Part shown: positions 25,091 to 31,256 of the stretch, piece after piece
Numbering within the stretch: the stretch's first letter is position 1
How the letters are laid out: the number at the start of each line of letters is the position of its first letter
Source: a virus
Reading direction: 5' to 3' (one strand)
DNA: 38,348 bases
Virus record (IMG/VR): IMGVR_UViG_3300043409_000195
Span: 1 to 38,348 of that record
Program-made: the position numbers and the translations under genes
The notes under the pieces: generated by a model
What the model was told of the DNA's origin: nothing
Seen by the model: the letters and a program-made list of their open reading frames with translations, nothing else
Databases searched by the model: none

Positions 25091-25256
25091 CAGGGCAATC
25101 TTTGCCTTGGTTACAGTTCCCATGACAGGGTGGGCAAGTCTTCATATTCCTCACAAAAGTAGCAAAACTCTGTGATGTGTCACCAAAGGCTTTCATCTTG
25201 TCAAACTCTTGGGCTACTTCTTCAAGAGTATCGTTTCTGGTTTGAGTTTCGTTCAT
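25062..25256 (-). CDS. Small Cys-rich conserved protein (64 aa)
   Basis: The leftward product begins MNETQTRNDTLEEVAQEFDK and ends with a metal-binding-like cluster CPPCHGNCNQGKDCPV. Similar small proteins with CPPCxGxCNQGRxCP endings occur in phages of beta-proteobacteria, which weakly supports a host in that group. The ATG at 25256 has GGAG six bases upstream. The last 29 bases overlap the endolysin gene on the other strand. Confidence 0.65.
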   Translation of the reverse strand: MNETQTRNDTLEEVAQEFDKMKAFGDTSQSFATFVRNMKTCPPCHGNCNQGKDCPVRSELLWHG

Positions 25257-25338
25257 AAATGACTCCAGACCAACCAACTCACCCATGACCAAAATAGAAC
25301 TAAACACAAGAAGAATATTAAGTAAACTGTTTTTGTAC

Positions 25339-25524
25339 TCATCTAACTCTCCTTAAAGGAACTTCTGTTCTCTCGGGAGGTGGTGGTGGGGTCATACTCT
25401 CTGAGGGAGGAATCCAACCATGCTTTCTCCACAAGGTTTGAACGTCTGATCCAGACTCCCATTTGAAGTCTTTTAGAGGGACTGAAGGATAGCTAATCTT
25501 GGAATGTGGTGGTTTTTCTATCAT
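25339..25524 (-). CDS. Hypothetical phage protein (61 aa)
   Basis: The product contains DVQTLWRKHGWIPPSE, a motif (WRKxGWxPP) I know from tiny phage proteins of unknown function, and ends in a Pro-rich, basic tail (PPPPPERTEVPLRRVR). It is soluble. It lies 10 bases after the stop of the HNH-AP2 gene in the same leftward unit. Confidence 0.6.
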   Translation of the reverse strand: MIEKPPHSKISYPSVPLKDFKWESGSDVQTLWRKHGWIPPSESMTPPPPPERTEVPLRRVR

Positions 25525-25534
25525 TTTGTAGCCC

Positions 25535-26035
25535 TCATACGTTATGAGAATAAAGTTCTTGTCGTTTTTCTTCTACCGCTTTACTTGCTTCTTCTGCGGA
25601 ATCAAAATGGCAAGAGTAAACAACTTTTCCTTTTAATCTTAAATAACAATACCATTTTTTCCAGTTTTTTGAATAGCTAACATTTCTGAAACCAGATGTA
25701 TTAGATTTACTTATCGAGCGATTTTGTCCATTTTCAGAATGGTTTGCTTCACGCAAGTTTGTTATAGCATTGTCATTGCGAATTTTATTGATGTGATCTA
25801 TATTCTTTTTAGGGAATTCACCATAACAATAAAGCCAAGCTAATCTGTGTGCTTTATATTTAATTTCGTCAATTTGTATGGTTGTATAGCCTTGTGCGTT
25901 TTTCATACCAGCAACAGAGCCAATCTTTAAACCATATTTTTTTGCTGTTGTCCAAACAAAAATTCCAGTTACTTGATCGTAGTGAAGAATCTCTTTTAAG
26001 CGAGATTGTGTAAGTGTAGAATCGGCATTGTTCAT
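25535..26035 (-). CDS. HNH homing endonuclease with AP2-like domain
   Basis: The 166-residue protein has the HNH core HRLAWLYCYGEFPKKNIDHI (His63, Asp80, His81) and NDNAITNLRE, then an AP2-like DNA-binding domain around 114-155 (SGFRNVSYSK...FDSAEEASKA). Such genes are mobile and free-standing. It is a distant paralogue of the protein at 26789-27289, with the same domain order and equal length. A hairpin (26071-26098) lies upstream. Its local base composition is more AT-rich than the recombination genes around it, fitting horizontal arrival. Confidence 0.85.
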   Translation of the reverse strand: MNNADSTLTQSRLKEILHYDQVTGIFVWTTAKKYGLKIGSVAGMKNAQGYTTIQIDEIKYKAHRLAWLYCYGEFPKKNIDHINKIRNDNAITNLREANHSENGQNRSISKSNTSGFRNVSYSKNWKKWYCYLRLKGKVVYSCHFDSAEEASKAVEEKRQELYSHNV

Positions 26036-26070
26036 TGCTGTCGCTCCCTTTGCGATGGTTTTGGAAAGTG

Positions 26071-26098
26071 ACGGCTTGGTGTTGACGCACTAAGCCGT
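26071..26098 (-). other. Hairpin in intergenic leader
   Basis: ACGGCTT (26071-26077) pairs with AAGCCGT (26092-26098) around a 14-base loop. It lies between the winged-helix gene and the HNH-AP2 gene. There is no T-run on either side, so it is not a standard terminator. It may be a processing or stability element of the leftward transcript. Confidence 0.5.
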
Positions 26099-26122
26099 TG
26101 CGCCATTATAAAACTTACATAT

Positions 26123-26461
26123 TTAAATGCAAGTTTTTGCACGCATCACCCGTTGATTTCTGCCAAACCGACCTCGTTTGACACCCGTAACTTCGATAAA
26201 TCCCTTGTCTAACAAAGCACGATACCTTGCTGTTATTGAGGAATATGGGTAGTTTGGGAACATACCAAGGATGTCGTCTGAAATACACCCCTCTGGATGG
26301 CTTTTAATGGCCTCGTAGACCATTTGTTCTAGCTTGGTGCTATCAACTGCTTGAGCCGCCTCATGGCTCGTTGTAGGGTCTTCTTTGCGTACCAACTTAA
26401 ACGCTGGTGAACCAAAGAATCTGTCCATTGACTGCTTCATGCTGCCGAAAATATCATTCAT
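26123..26461 (-). CDS. Winged-helix DNA-binding protein (112 aa)
   Basis: The 112-residue protein has an N-terminal linker with RKEDPTTSHEAAQAVD and then a winged-helix-like segment (LEQMVYEAIKSHPEGCISDD, SSITARYRALLDKGFIEVTG). The same arrangement is widely found in small phage proteins of unknown target. A basic C-terminus (RGRFGRNQRVMRAK) supports DNA contact. It could regulate replication or early genes. Its ribosome binding region AGGAGTCAATAATGAAT is identical over 17 bases to that of the gene at 29428. Confidence 0.7.
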   Translation of the reverse strand: MNDIFGSMKQSMDRFFGSPAFKLVRKEDPTTSHEAAQAVDSTKLEQMVYEAIKSHPEGCISDDILGMFPNYPYSSITARYRALLDKGFIEVTGVKRGRFGRNQRVMRAKTCI

Positions 26462-26479
26462 TATTGACTCCTATTGGGT

Positions 26480-26535
26480 GAGGGGAAAACTGCTCGTCTG
26501 CAAGCTAGGAAAATCCTTTGCACAGCTCTCCCCTC
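26480..26535 (-). ncRNA. Long imperfect stem-loop between two leftward genes
   Basis: On the leftward transcript this 56-base stretch folds on itself: GAGGGGA (26480-26486) with TCCCCTC (26529-26535), CTG (26490-26492) with CAG (26523-26525), TGCAA (26499-26503) with TTGCA (26518-26522), and AGGA (26507-26510) with TCCT (26514-26517), closing on an AAA loop. It sits 14 bases after one gene (26550-26789) and just ahead of the Shine-Dalgarno of the next, with no T-run. It may be an RNase site or an initiation control element; this is inferred from pairing only. Confidence 0.5.
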
Positions 26536-26549
26536 GGGTTTATATTAAC

Positions 26550-26789
26550 TCAAAAGGGCAAATCCGACTCGTCAAAACTTGCCTTTTTAGGGGCTTGTTT
26601 GGGCTGATAGTCTTCTTTGGGTGATACTGCTAAACCCATGAATTTGCCTGACTTGCCATCTTTGACCCATGCACTGAGCCAGTAGTCTTTGCCATCAACA
26701 GTTATGTTACCTTTATAATTAGGCGACCTTTCGTTTTCAATTTTGTCATTCTTGAACAAAACACCGCTATTATCTTTACGATTTTCCAT
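26550..26789 (-). CDS. Small protein with SSB-like acidic C-terminal tip (79 aa)
   Basis: The product MENRKDNSGVLFKNDKIENE leads into a short beta-rich core (YKGNITVDGKDYWLSAWVKD) and ends SFDESDLPF. The last residues copy the acidic D(D/E)xxPF tip by which bacterial single-stranded DNA-binding proteins recruit replication and repair enzymes. It stands beside the ERF annealing gene, suggesting a recombination or replication accessory. It is too short for a full SSB OB-fold of standard type, so I call it SSB-tip-like only. Shine-Dalgarno AAGGAA lies in the end of the HNH gene. Confidence 0.7.
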   Translation of the reverse strand: MENRKDNSGVLFKNDKIENERSPNYKGNITVDGKDYWLSAWVKDGKSGKFMGLAVSPKEDYQPKQAPKKASFDESDLPF

Positions 26790-27289
26790 TAAATTTCCTT
26801 CGCTTTCTTTGCATGTTCATTATGTGTATGGTATTTAATTCCAGCCTCGCAATATGCTTTGTGTGCATCTTCTGCTTTGAAAAAATAACCTAAATGCTTA
26901 CATTTACCATTAAAACCTATTTGAGCTATAAATTTATTTCCTTTCTTGACAACACCTTTATATCCAGTAGTGTTATTTTTAAAAAATTTCTTATTTTGTA
27001 AGTTTTCTGCAGCCGTACATTCTCTTAAATTTTCAATTCTGTTGTCATGTCTTATTCCGTTAATGTGGTCTATTGTGTCTTCTGGAAATTCTCCATATAC
27101 ATAAAGCCATATAAGTCTATGAACCTTAAATGATTTTTTTTTGATTGCTACTTTTAAATATCCTTCAAAATCTGTTTTATTTATAATTTGTCCAGCTTTT
27201 GCATTGTTAGATACAGTAACTTTTCTTTTAAAAACTCCCGTATTAGGATCGTAATCAAATAATGATTTAACAAGTTCTTGCGTAATCAT
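26789..27289 (-). CDS. HNH homing endonuclease with AP2-like domain (second copy type)
   Basis: This 166-residue protein repeats the layout of the one at 25535: HRLIWLYVYGEFPEDTIDHI (Asp74, His75), RHDNRIENLRE, then an AP2-like domain (GYKGVVKKGNKFIAQIGF ... AEDAHKAY). Its DNA is clearly more AT-rich than the flanking genes. Its start abuts the ERF stop and its stop shares a base with the next start (TAATG). It therefore splits an ERF/SSB-like pair without harming either, as expected for a homing element. Confidence 0.85.
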   Translation of the reverse strand: MITQELVKSLFDYDPNTGVFKRKVTVSNNAKAGQIINKTDFEGYLKVAIKKKSFKVHRLIWLYVYGEFPEDTIDHINGIRHDNRIENLRECTAAENLQNKKFFKNNTTGYKGVVKKGNKFIAQIGFNGKCKHLGYFFKAEDAHKAYCEAGIKYHTHNEHAKKAKEI

Positions 27290-27907
27290 TTACAGCTCTT
27301 TGGCCTTCTTCAAAGCACTTCTTACCTTGCTAGGTAATAACGTCCAGAGGGCTATTTTCTGTTGATCGTCTAGGTTCTCTCCTTCCAACTTAACCCAAGC
27401 TGCCTTGGGGTCACCTTGCTCACAGGTGGCAATCAGATCAACTGCCATCTCTTGCAAGTACTGTAATTCCTCTGGAGGAATGTTATCTTGTGCGCCTTGA
27501 GTAGGGCTAATGATGACCTTATCTTCTTTTAATGGTGCAGAAGAGTCTAGCGCATCGTGCTCAACAATTTCCATTGCTGATACCCATAGGTATCTTCTTG
27601 TGTACGTTTCTACAGCCCCTAGGTTTTGAATTGGATGGCAACCTTTGAGGTTTGCTTCTGCCATAGGGCTTGTCAGAACGATCTCTGAGCCGTCTTCTAT
27701 GTCTGTGATAGTCAGACTAGCCAGTTCCTTACCAAACGACACTACGCCACATAAACCGATATTATAAAAAATCTCGGTAATGGTTGGGATAAAGTCACCC
27801 AATTCAAAGTAAGAATATCCCGCAAACTTGTTGTGGCCTGACTTTTTTAGTGGTGCTTCTTGCAGGCTTATTCTTGCTGCCATTAACTTTTTATGTACTG
27901 AACCCAT
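27290..27907 (-). CDS. erf: ERF-family single-strand annealing protein
   Basis: The 205-residue product carries the ERF core LKKSGHNKFAGYSYFELGDF, IPTITEIFYNIGLCGVVSF and, further on, NLGAVETYTRRYLW. ERF proteins of P22 type bind single-stranded DNA and anneal complementary strands, helping concatemer formation and circularisation. I chose ATG at 27907, which has AGGAGTTAAT before it, over an ATG seven codons upstream that would overlap the preceding gene. The neighbouring SSB-tip protein and RusA (31253) complete a likely recombination pathway. Confidence 0.85.
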   Translation of the reverse strand: MGSVHKKLMAARISLQEAPLKKSGHNKFAGYSYFELGDFIPTITEIFYNIGLCGVVSFGKELASLTITDIEDGSEIVLTSPMAEANLKGCHPIQNLGAVETYTRRYLWVSAMEIVEHDALDSSAPLKEDKVIISPTQGAQDNIPPEELQYLQEMAVDLIATCEQGDPKAAWVKLEGENLDDQQKIALWTLLPSKVRSALKKAKEL

Positions 27908-27908
27908 A

Positions 27909-28097
27909 TTAACTCCTTTGATTTTCATTTAACTCTTGTTGAATAATCTCTTTTTGTTGTTCAGGATATAAATCCTTGAACTCGATAAAGTCTGCTTCTT
28001 GGCAGCAAACTATTTTATTCCCTTTGATTGTCAAACAATAGGGGCAGTAGTGTATGTCTGAGAACTCTGACACGTAGGTTTGGAATAGTGTTTTCAT
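27909..28097 (-). CDS. Small Cys-rich protein (62 aa)
   Basis: The product contains HYCPYCLTIKGNKIVCCQEA, a CxxC...CC cluster likely to bind zinc, and an acidic, Gln-rich tail. It overlaps the upstream stop by ATGA and ends one base before the ERF start, so it belongs to the leftward recombination operon. I do not recognise a family. Confidence 0.65.
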   Translation of the reverse strand: MKTLFQTYVSEFSDIHYCPYCLTIKGNKIVCCQEADFIEFKDLYPEQQKEIIQQELNENQRS

Positions 28098-28294
28098 GTA
28101 AGCCTATCAAAAGCCATTTCCCACAGAACATCACCCGCCAGATCGGTGAGCTTATTCAACTCATCTTCTGTCAATGGTGTTCCATCTTCATAGCATCCAC
28201 CTGAAAAGTAGGCATCAGAGAAGTCTGGATAATCACTGCTATCTACTCCATCTACCTCTAGGTCTACAACCTTTTTTCCATTAAGAATCGGCAT
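28094..28294 (-). CDS. Hypothetical acidic protein (66 aa)
   Basis: This is probably the first gene of the leftward unit. It begins MPILNGKKVVDLEVDGVDSS and is rich in Asp and Glu, including DYPDFSDAYFSGGCYEDGTP. This pattern recalls a conserved phage protein with a GxxVxDLEVDGVDxxDYPDF motif; its function is unknown. ATG at 28294 follows AGGAGTGAAT, the same initiation cassette as ERF. An upstream ATG (28339) lacks a Shine-Dalgarno. Confidence 0.7.
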   Translation of the reverse strand: MPILNGKKVVDLEVDGVDSSDYPDFSDAYFSGGCYEDGTPLTEDELNKLTDLAGDVLWEMAFDRLT

Positions 28295-28511
28295 ATTCAC
28301 TCCTGTTAGTTTATTAAAATGTCCGTTTTTGCAATTCACTGTTTAATGCTTTAACACACTACGTTGAGCCAGCGCTTCATTGCAACTTTTTAGCACGATG
28401 GACTTCGCACAGAGAGTTGCTCAACACCTTTAATGTGCCACACAGATTCCCGAATTTACATAGGGGTTTTCCCTAATTTACGCAACTTTTTTATCATGCT
28501 AGGCTACTCGT
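28295..28511. promoter_or_regulatory. Divergent control region between leftward and rightward early operons
   Basis: This gap separates two divergent operons and must hold promoters for both, although I see no convincing -35/-10 pair. It holds the operator-like palindrome at 28459-28476 and an inverted pair GTTGAGC (28363-28369) and GCTCAAC (28419-28425). A strong T-run (28489-28493) lies just upstream of the rightward gene. Nothing here looks coding. Confidence 0.6.
28459..28476. promoter_or_regulatory. Operator-like palindrome, member 1
   Basis: The plus strand shows CATAGGGGTTTTCCCTAA, with arms TAGGG (28461-28465) and CCCTA (28471-28475). Read on the minus strand it is TTAGGGAAAACCCCTA, matching the palindromes at 35832 and 36232 in core and spacing. 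It lies about 35 bases before the start of the gene at 28512, a typical repressor or activator position. Confidence 0.6.
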
Positions 28512-28691
28512 ATGAAAACTGAAATACTTGAAAAAAGATGCGCTGAAGCCTTGCATGGGTACGCCCAAACAATGGCAGGTGCTTACACAACCGAACCAGA
28601 GGACTTTGATGCGGCTGTAACAGCTTTGCTTGCCAGAACGCTAGAACTCCATCTCAACCGCCCAATCAACCTGGAGAACCTTTACAAATGA
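28512..28691 (+). CDS. Hypothetical protein (59 aa)
   Basis: The product begins MKTEILEKRCAEALHGYAQT and continues PEDFDAAVTALLARTLELHL; it is a compact helical protein. As the first gene of the rightward early operon, directly downstream of the control region, it could be a regulator or a host-takeover protein, but there is no known motif. It overlaps the following gene by ATGA. No strong Shine-Dalgarno is visible ahead of it. Confidence 0.6.
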   Translation: MKTEILEKRCAEALHGYAQTMAGAYTTEPEDFDAAVTALLARTLELHLNRPINLENLYK

Positions 28692-29056
28692 CCCAACAAG
28701 CAGTTATCAGAGCATTACAAAATGGATCGCTTACTGCCTATGAGATGGAGAATCTAACGGGCATCCCAAGAACTTCTATCGTGGCTGCTTGCAAGAAGAT
28801 GTTTCGCAAGAAAGAGCTTACTGTTGAGAAAATCAAGGTCAGTCGTGCTTGGGTCTGTAGATATACCCTAGAGCCACACATGATTGAGGCTCAAAAGGTT
28901 GTCAACAATGAGCCACGTTGCTTGCTTAACCCGTTTGATCTTAGAAACGCACAGGGCATCTTTACTAAGGCTGAGTATGCGGTGATGAACTCTCAGGCTA
29001 GAAGATTGCTTGGCAGATCACCAACAAATGAAATCACAAATAATCAATTTATTTGA
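28688..29056 (+). CDS. Helix-turn-helix regulator candidate (122 aa)
   Basis: Residues 1-60 form a helix-turn-helix-like unit (AVIRALQNGSLTAYEMENLT, then RTSIVAACKKMFRKKELTVE), close to winged-helix domains that respond to sequence-specific sites. The C-terminal part (GIFTKAEYAVMNSQARRLLG) is helical. It is immediately upstream of the strong promoter at 29067, so it may control that transcript or the palindrome family. No other clear repressor is encoded nearby. Confidence 0.6.
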   Translation: MTQQAVIRALQNGSLTAYEMENLTGIPRTSIVAACKKMFRKKELTVEKIKVSRAWVCRYTLEPHMIEAQKVVNNEPRCLLNPFDLRNAQGIFTKAEYAVMNSQARRLLGRSPTNEITNNQFI

Positions 29057-29066
29057 AAAAAACTTC

Positions 29067-29093
29067 TTGACACACTAAAAATTTGTGTACAAT
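29067..29093 (+). promoter_or_regulatory. Strong sigma70-type promoter for a short RNA
   Basis: TTGACA (29067-29072) is a perfect -35 box and TACAAT (29088-29093) a five-of-six -10 box, with a short 15-base spacer. Transcription would start near G29100. This is the clearest promoter in the window. It points at the structured, noncoding stretch that follows. Confidence 0.7.
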
Positions 29094-29099
29094 GAAATT

Positions 29100-29201
29100 G
29101 TTGTCGTGGAAAACAACATACTTGAAGCCGTTTACACATGCCTTCGCCCTTGGTTTTCACTCTAGGGTTTCCACCGAGGGCAGTTGTAAGCGGCTTTTTT
29201 T
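29100..29201 (+). ncRNA. Candidate small structured RNA, about 102 nt
   Basis: A promoter ends just upstream and a terminator just at the end. The RNA would open with a hairpin GTTGT/ACAAC (29100-29104 with 29113-29117), then a long stem: AGCCGTTTACA (29126-29136) with TGTAAGCGGCT (29185-29195), eleven pairs, and inside it GCCCTTGG (29146-29153) with CCGAGGGC (29174-29181), eight pairs. The apical loop spans about 29154-29173. The final T-run is 29195-29201. The 5' loop GTGGAAA can alternatively pair with TTTCCAC in the apical region. It could be a stand-alone small RNA or a leader attenuator for the genes from 29428; no long reading frame with a Shine-Dalgarno occupies it. Confidence 0.65.
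29126..29201 (+). terminator. Terminator closing the small RNA
   Basis: The eleven-pair stem 29126-29136/29185-29195 (one G-U pair) is followed at once by seven T. Its loop of 48 bases is long for a simple terminator but is itself folded by the eight-pair inner stem. It would stop transcripts from the promoter at 29067, and possibly from the operon upstream. Confidence 0.7.
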
Positions 29202-29427
29202 ATGTTTTTTCCACTACATCCGTACTCCACACGATAGTAGTGCATCTGCATGGATGGCTTGGAAGAAAACACCGACATCAGGAAACACCCCCTGTTTGCC
29301 GACCAGCGTTGGTTAAGCGACTGGTAAAGCATTTGGTACAACGGTGGTAACAAGGCCAAATGTATAAGCGAATTAACTCGTCATGCGCACTTGGGGCGTT
29401 TTGTATTTTAATTAACAGGAGTCAATA
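29202..29427 (+). other. Mostly noncoding stretch with a hairpin and a possible 25-aa ORF
   Basis: This 226-base gap holds a stem CATTTGG (29330-29336) with CCAAATG (29356-29362) and a 19-base loop, framed by GTTAA/TTAAC. A short frame at 29250-29327 would encode MDGLEENTDIRKHPLF and nine more residues, without a good Shine-Dalgarno. I did not find a tRNA in it. It may be a leader of the replication gene at 29428. Confidence 0.4.
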
Positions 29428-29865
29428 ATGAATACCATAATGCTTGGAGAAGGTCGGATAGAAACCCCTCTATCCACCCTTGGAGAACCTATGTCTAAAG
29501 AAAACAACATTGATAACTTTGAGAGATTCTGGGAGACTTGGCCTAAATCATTTAGAAAGGGCGGTAAATCTGCCTGTAGAGTGAAATGGAAGAAGTTTTA
29601 CTGTGATACCTGTGCAGATCAGGTCATCAAACACATAGAGTGGATGAAAACAACCGATGCTTGGAGAAAAGACGATGGTGCTTTTATTCCAGCACCTTTG
29701 GTCTATTTAAACCAACAAAGATGGGATGGGGCAGAAATCCCAGAATCATTCGGGATCAAAGTACAAATTGATCCTGCCCTTGCAAAGATTGAAGCTGACA
29801 ACAAAAAAGCCGTTCCTATGCCTGAACACATTAGGCAAGCAATGGCTCAATTAAGGAATAAATGA
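29428..29865 (+). CDS. Replication-type protein, similar to C-terminal part of phage O-like proteins
   Basis: Residues 29-105 contain FERFWETWPKSFRKGGKSAC, then IKHIEWMKTTDAWRKDDGAF and IPAPLVYLNQQRWDGAE. This block forms the C-terminal domain of many phage replication initiator proteins (lambda O- or DnaT-like loaders), whose N-terminal helix-turn-helix origin-binding part is missing here. At 145 residues it may work with the separate HTH protein at 28688. ATG at 29428 has the AGGAGTCAATA cassette; ATG at 29494, also with GGAG, is an alternative. Confidence 0.65.
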   Translation: MNTIMLGEGRIETPLSTLGEPMSKENNIDNFERFWETWPKSFRKGGKSACRVKWKKFYCDTCADQVIKHIEWMKTTDAWRKDDGAFIPAPLVYLNQQRWDGAEIPESFGIKVQIDPALAKIEADNKKAVPMPEHIRQAMAQLRNK

Positions 29866-30953
29866 TGAACAAGATTGAATTTGGTGATTGCCGTGAGATT
29901 ATGCGTAAATGGGCATCACAAGGCGTTAAGGCTCAAACTTGTGTAACTAGCCCTCCTTACTATGGTTTGCGAGACTACGGGACTGCTAAATGGGAGGGAG
30001 GAGATTCTCATTGCGAGCATTCAATCTCAATGCCTACCAAGTGGAATGATCCCAAGCGTGGCACAGTTCTACGTCCAGAAGTCGGTCACAGAGGAGGATC
30101 ATCCTCAAACTGCCACCTCTGTGGTGCTAAACGCATTGATGAGCAATTAGGCTTAGAAGATACCCCTGATGAATACATCAAAAACATGGTTGAAGTGTTC
30201 CGATGTGTTTGGGATGTTCTTGAAGACGATGGCACTCTATGGGTCAACATTGGTGACAGCTACTGCAACAGCAATGGTTTCGCCAGAGCAAGCCCAGAAT
30301 ATCAGCGTGAGGGCAGAAACAATATGCCAGCAAATGACAGGAAGCTGGACAAGTTACACGCTACTGGACTGAAAACTAAAGACCTGATTGGTATACCTTG
30401 GATGCTTGCATTTGCATTGAGGGCAGATGGTTGGTATTTGCGTCAGGACATTGTTTGGAGTAAACCTAATCCAATGCCTGAGTCTGTTCAAGATCGTTGT
30501 ACCAAAGCGCATGAATACATTTTCTTATTAAGCAAATCCCATAAATATCATTTTGACCATGTTGCGATTAAAGAGCCTTTAAAAGGTGAGCCTGAAACAC
30601 GGGATAAGAATGCTGAAGGTTATCAGGCTGACTACTCAAAGGGAGACAGGTTTAGCAAGGGAGAGAGGGTTTTTGGTGCTGATGGCATGGCAAATAAACG
30701 AAGTGTTTGGACTGTAAATACAAAGCCTTATTCAGGCGCTCACTTTGCAGTTTTCCCAACAGAACTGATTGAGCCTTGCATTCTTGCTGGCGCACCACTT
30801 GGAGGGATTGTTTTAGACCCATTTATGGGGTCAGGAACTACCGCACAAGTAGCCCAAGACCTTGGTAGGCAATATATTGGATGTGAATTAAACCCTGAGT
30901 ATGGAAAACTTCAAAAGAAGCGTACGGCTCAAACATCATTGGATTTTGCATGA
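29862..30953 (+). CDS. DNA methyltransferase (beta class), orphan
   Basis: The 363-residue enzyme has the catalytic motif SPPY at residues 30-33 in its N-terminal part and the AdoMet motif DPFMGSGTT at 319-327 near the C-terminus, the beta-class order. SPPY occurs in m4C and in some m6A enzymes, so the base modified is uncertain. Between them lies a likely zinc-binding insert (CEHS ... NCHLCGAKR). No restriction gene is near, so it probably protects the phage DNA or mimics a host pattern. The start overlaps the upstream stop. Confidence 0.9.
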   Translation: MMNKIEFGDCREIMRKWASQGVKAQTCVTSPPYYGLRDYGTAKWEGGDSHCEHSISMPTKWNDPKRGTVLRPEVGHRGGSSSNCHLCGAKRIDEQLGLEDTPDEYIKNMVEVFRCVWDVLEDDGTLWVNIGDSYCNSNGFARASPEYQREGRNNMPANDRKLDKLHATGLKTKDLIGIPWMLAFALRADGWYLRQDIVWSKPNPMPESVQDRCTKAHEYIFLLSKSHKYHFDHVAIKEPLKGEPETRDKNAEGYQADYSKGDRFSKGERVFGADGMANKRSVWTVNTKPYSGAHFAVFPTELIEPCILAGAPLGGIVLDPFMGSGTTAQVAQDLGRQYIGCELNPEYGKLQKKRTAQTSLDFA

Positions 30954-31057
30954 ACTACTTTGAAGCAATGAGATTGTTAGACAAGGTTAAAGAGGGTGTT
31001 CCTTACCCACTACACCTGATAAACAAAGCATTGGAGCTTACTGGTGACTTGGAGTAG
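30950..31057 (+). CDS. Tiny conserved protein (35 aa)
   Basis: The ATG overlaps the methyltransferase stop (ATGA). The product MNYFEAMRLLDKVKEGVPYP then LHLINKALELTGDLE is a short helical peptide of a type I recall between methyltransferase and RusA genes in related phages. No function is known. The next gene starts 14 bases before its end, in another frame. Confidence 0.6.
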   Translation: MNYFEAMRLLDKVKEGVPYPLHLINKALELTGDLE

Positions 31058-31256
31058 GCGCAATAAAGAAAACCCTGGTGACAGAGTAACCCTCGAACAG
31101 TCTGAAGCAAGGGAAATCTACCGCACTTGGGAAACAAACAAAGATAGAGACTTTGTGCGTGGCAGATTAGAGAGAGCAGAAAGAATCTATGGCATAGGTG
31201 CTAGAGACAGAATCCGAGAATACATGAACAGAATTAAAGACGGGACACTTGAATGA
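31044..31256 (+). CDS. Hypothetical basic protein (70 aa)
   Basis: It begins at a GTG inside the previous gene, with GGAGCTTACTG upstream. The product (MTWSRRNKENPGDRVTLEQS, then RLERAERIYGIGARDRIREY) is rich in Arg and helical, possibly nucleic-acid-binding. It overlaps RusA by ATGA. I know no family for it. Confidence 0.6.
   Translation: MTWSRRNKENPGDRVTLEQSEAREIYRTWETNKDRDFVRGRLERAERIYGIGARDRIREYMNRIKDGTLE

Noticed and set aside
29083-29350. Open frames overlapping the small RNA candidate and its downstream gap
   Set aside because: They cross a strong terminator, lack Shine-Dalgarno sequences and give unlike-phage compositions (Ser/His/Trp mix), so I favour RNA over protein here.
29310-29400. 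Possible tRNA gene suggested by GGTAAAGC-like words and a hairpin
   Set aside because: No clover-leaf with a 7-base anticodon loop and a T-arm GTTCGA could be fitted.
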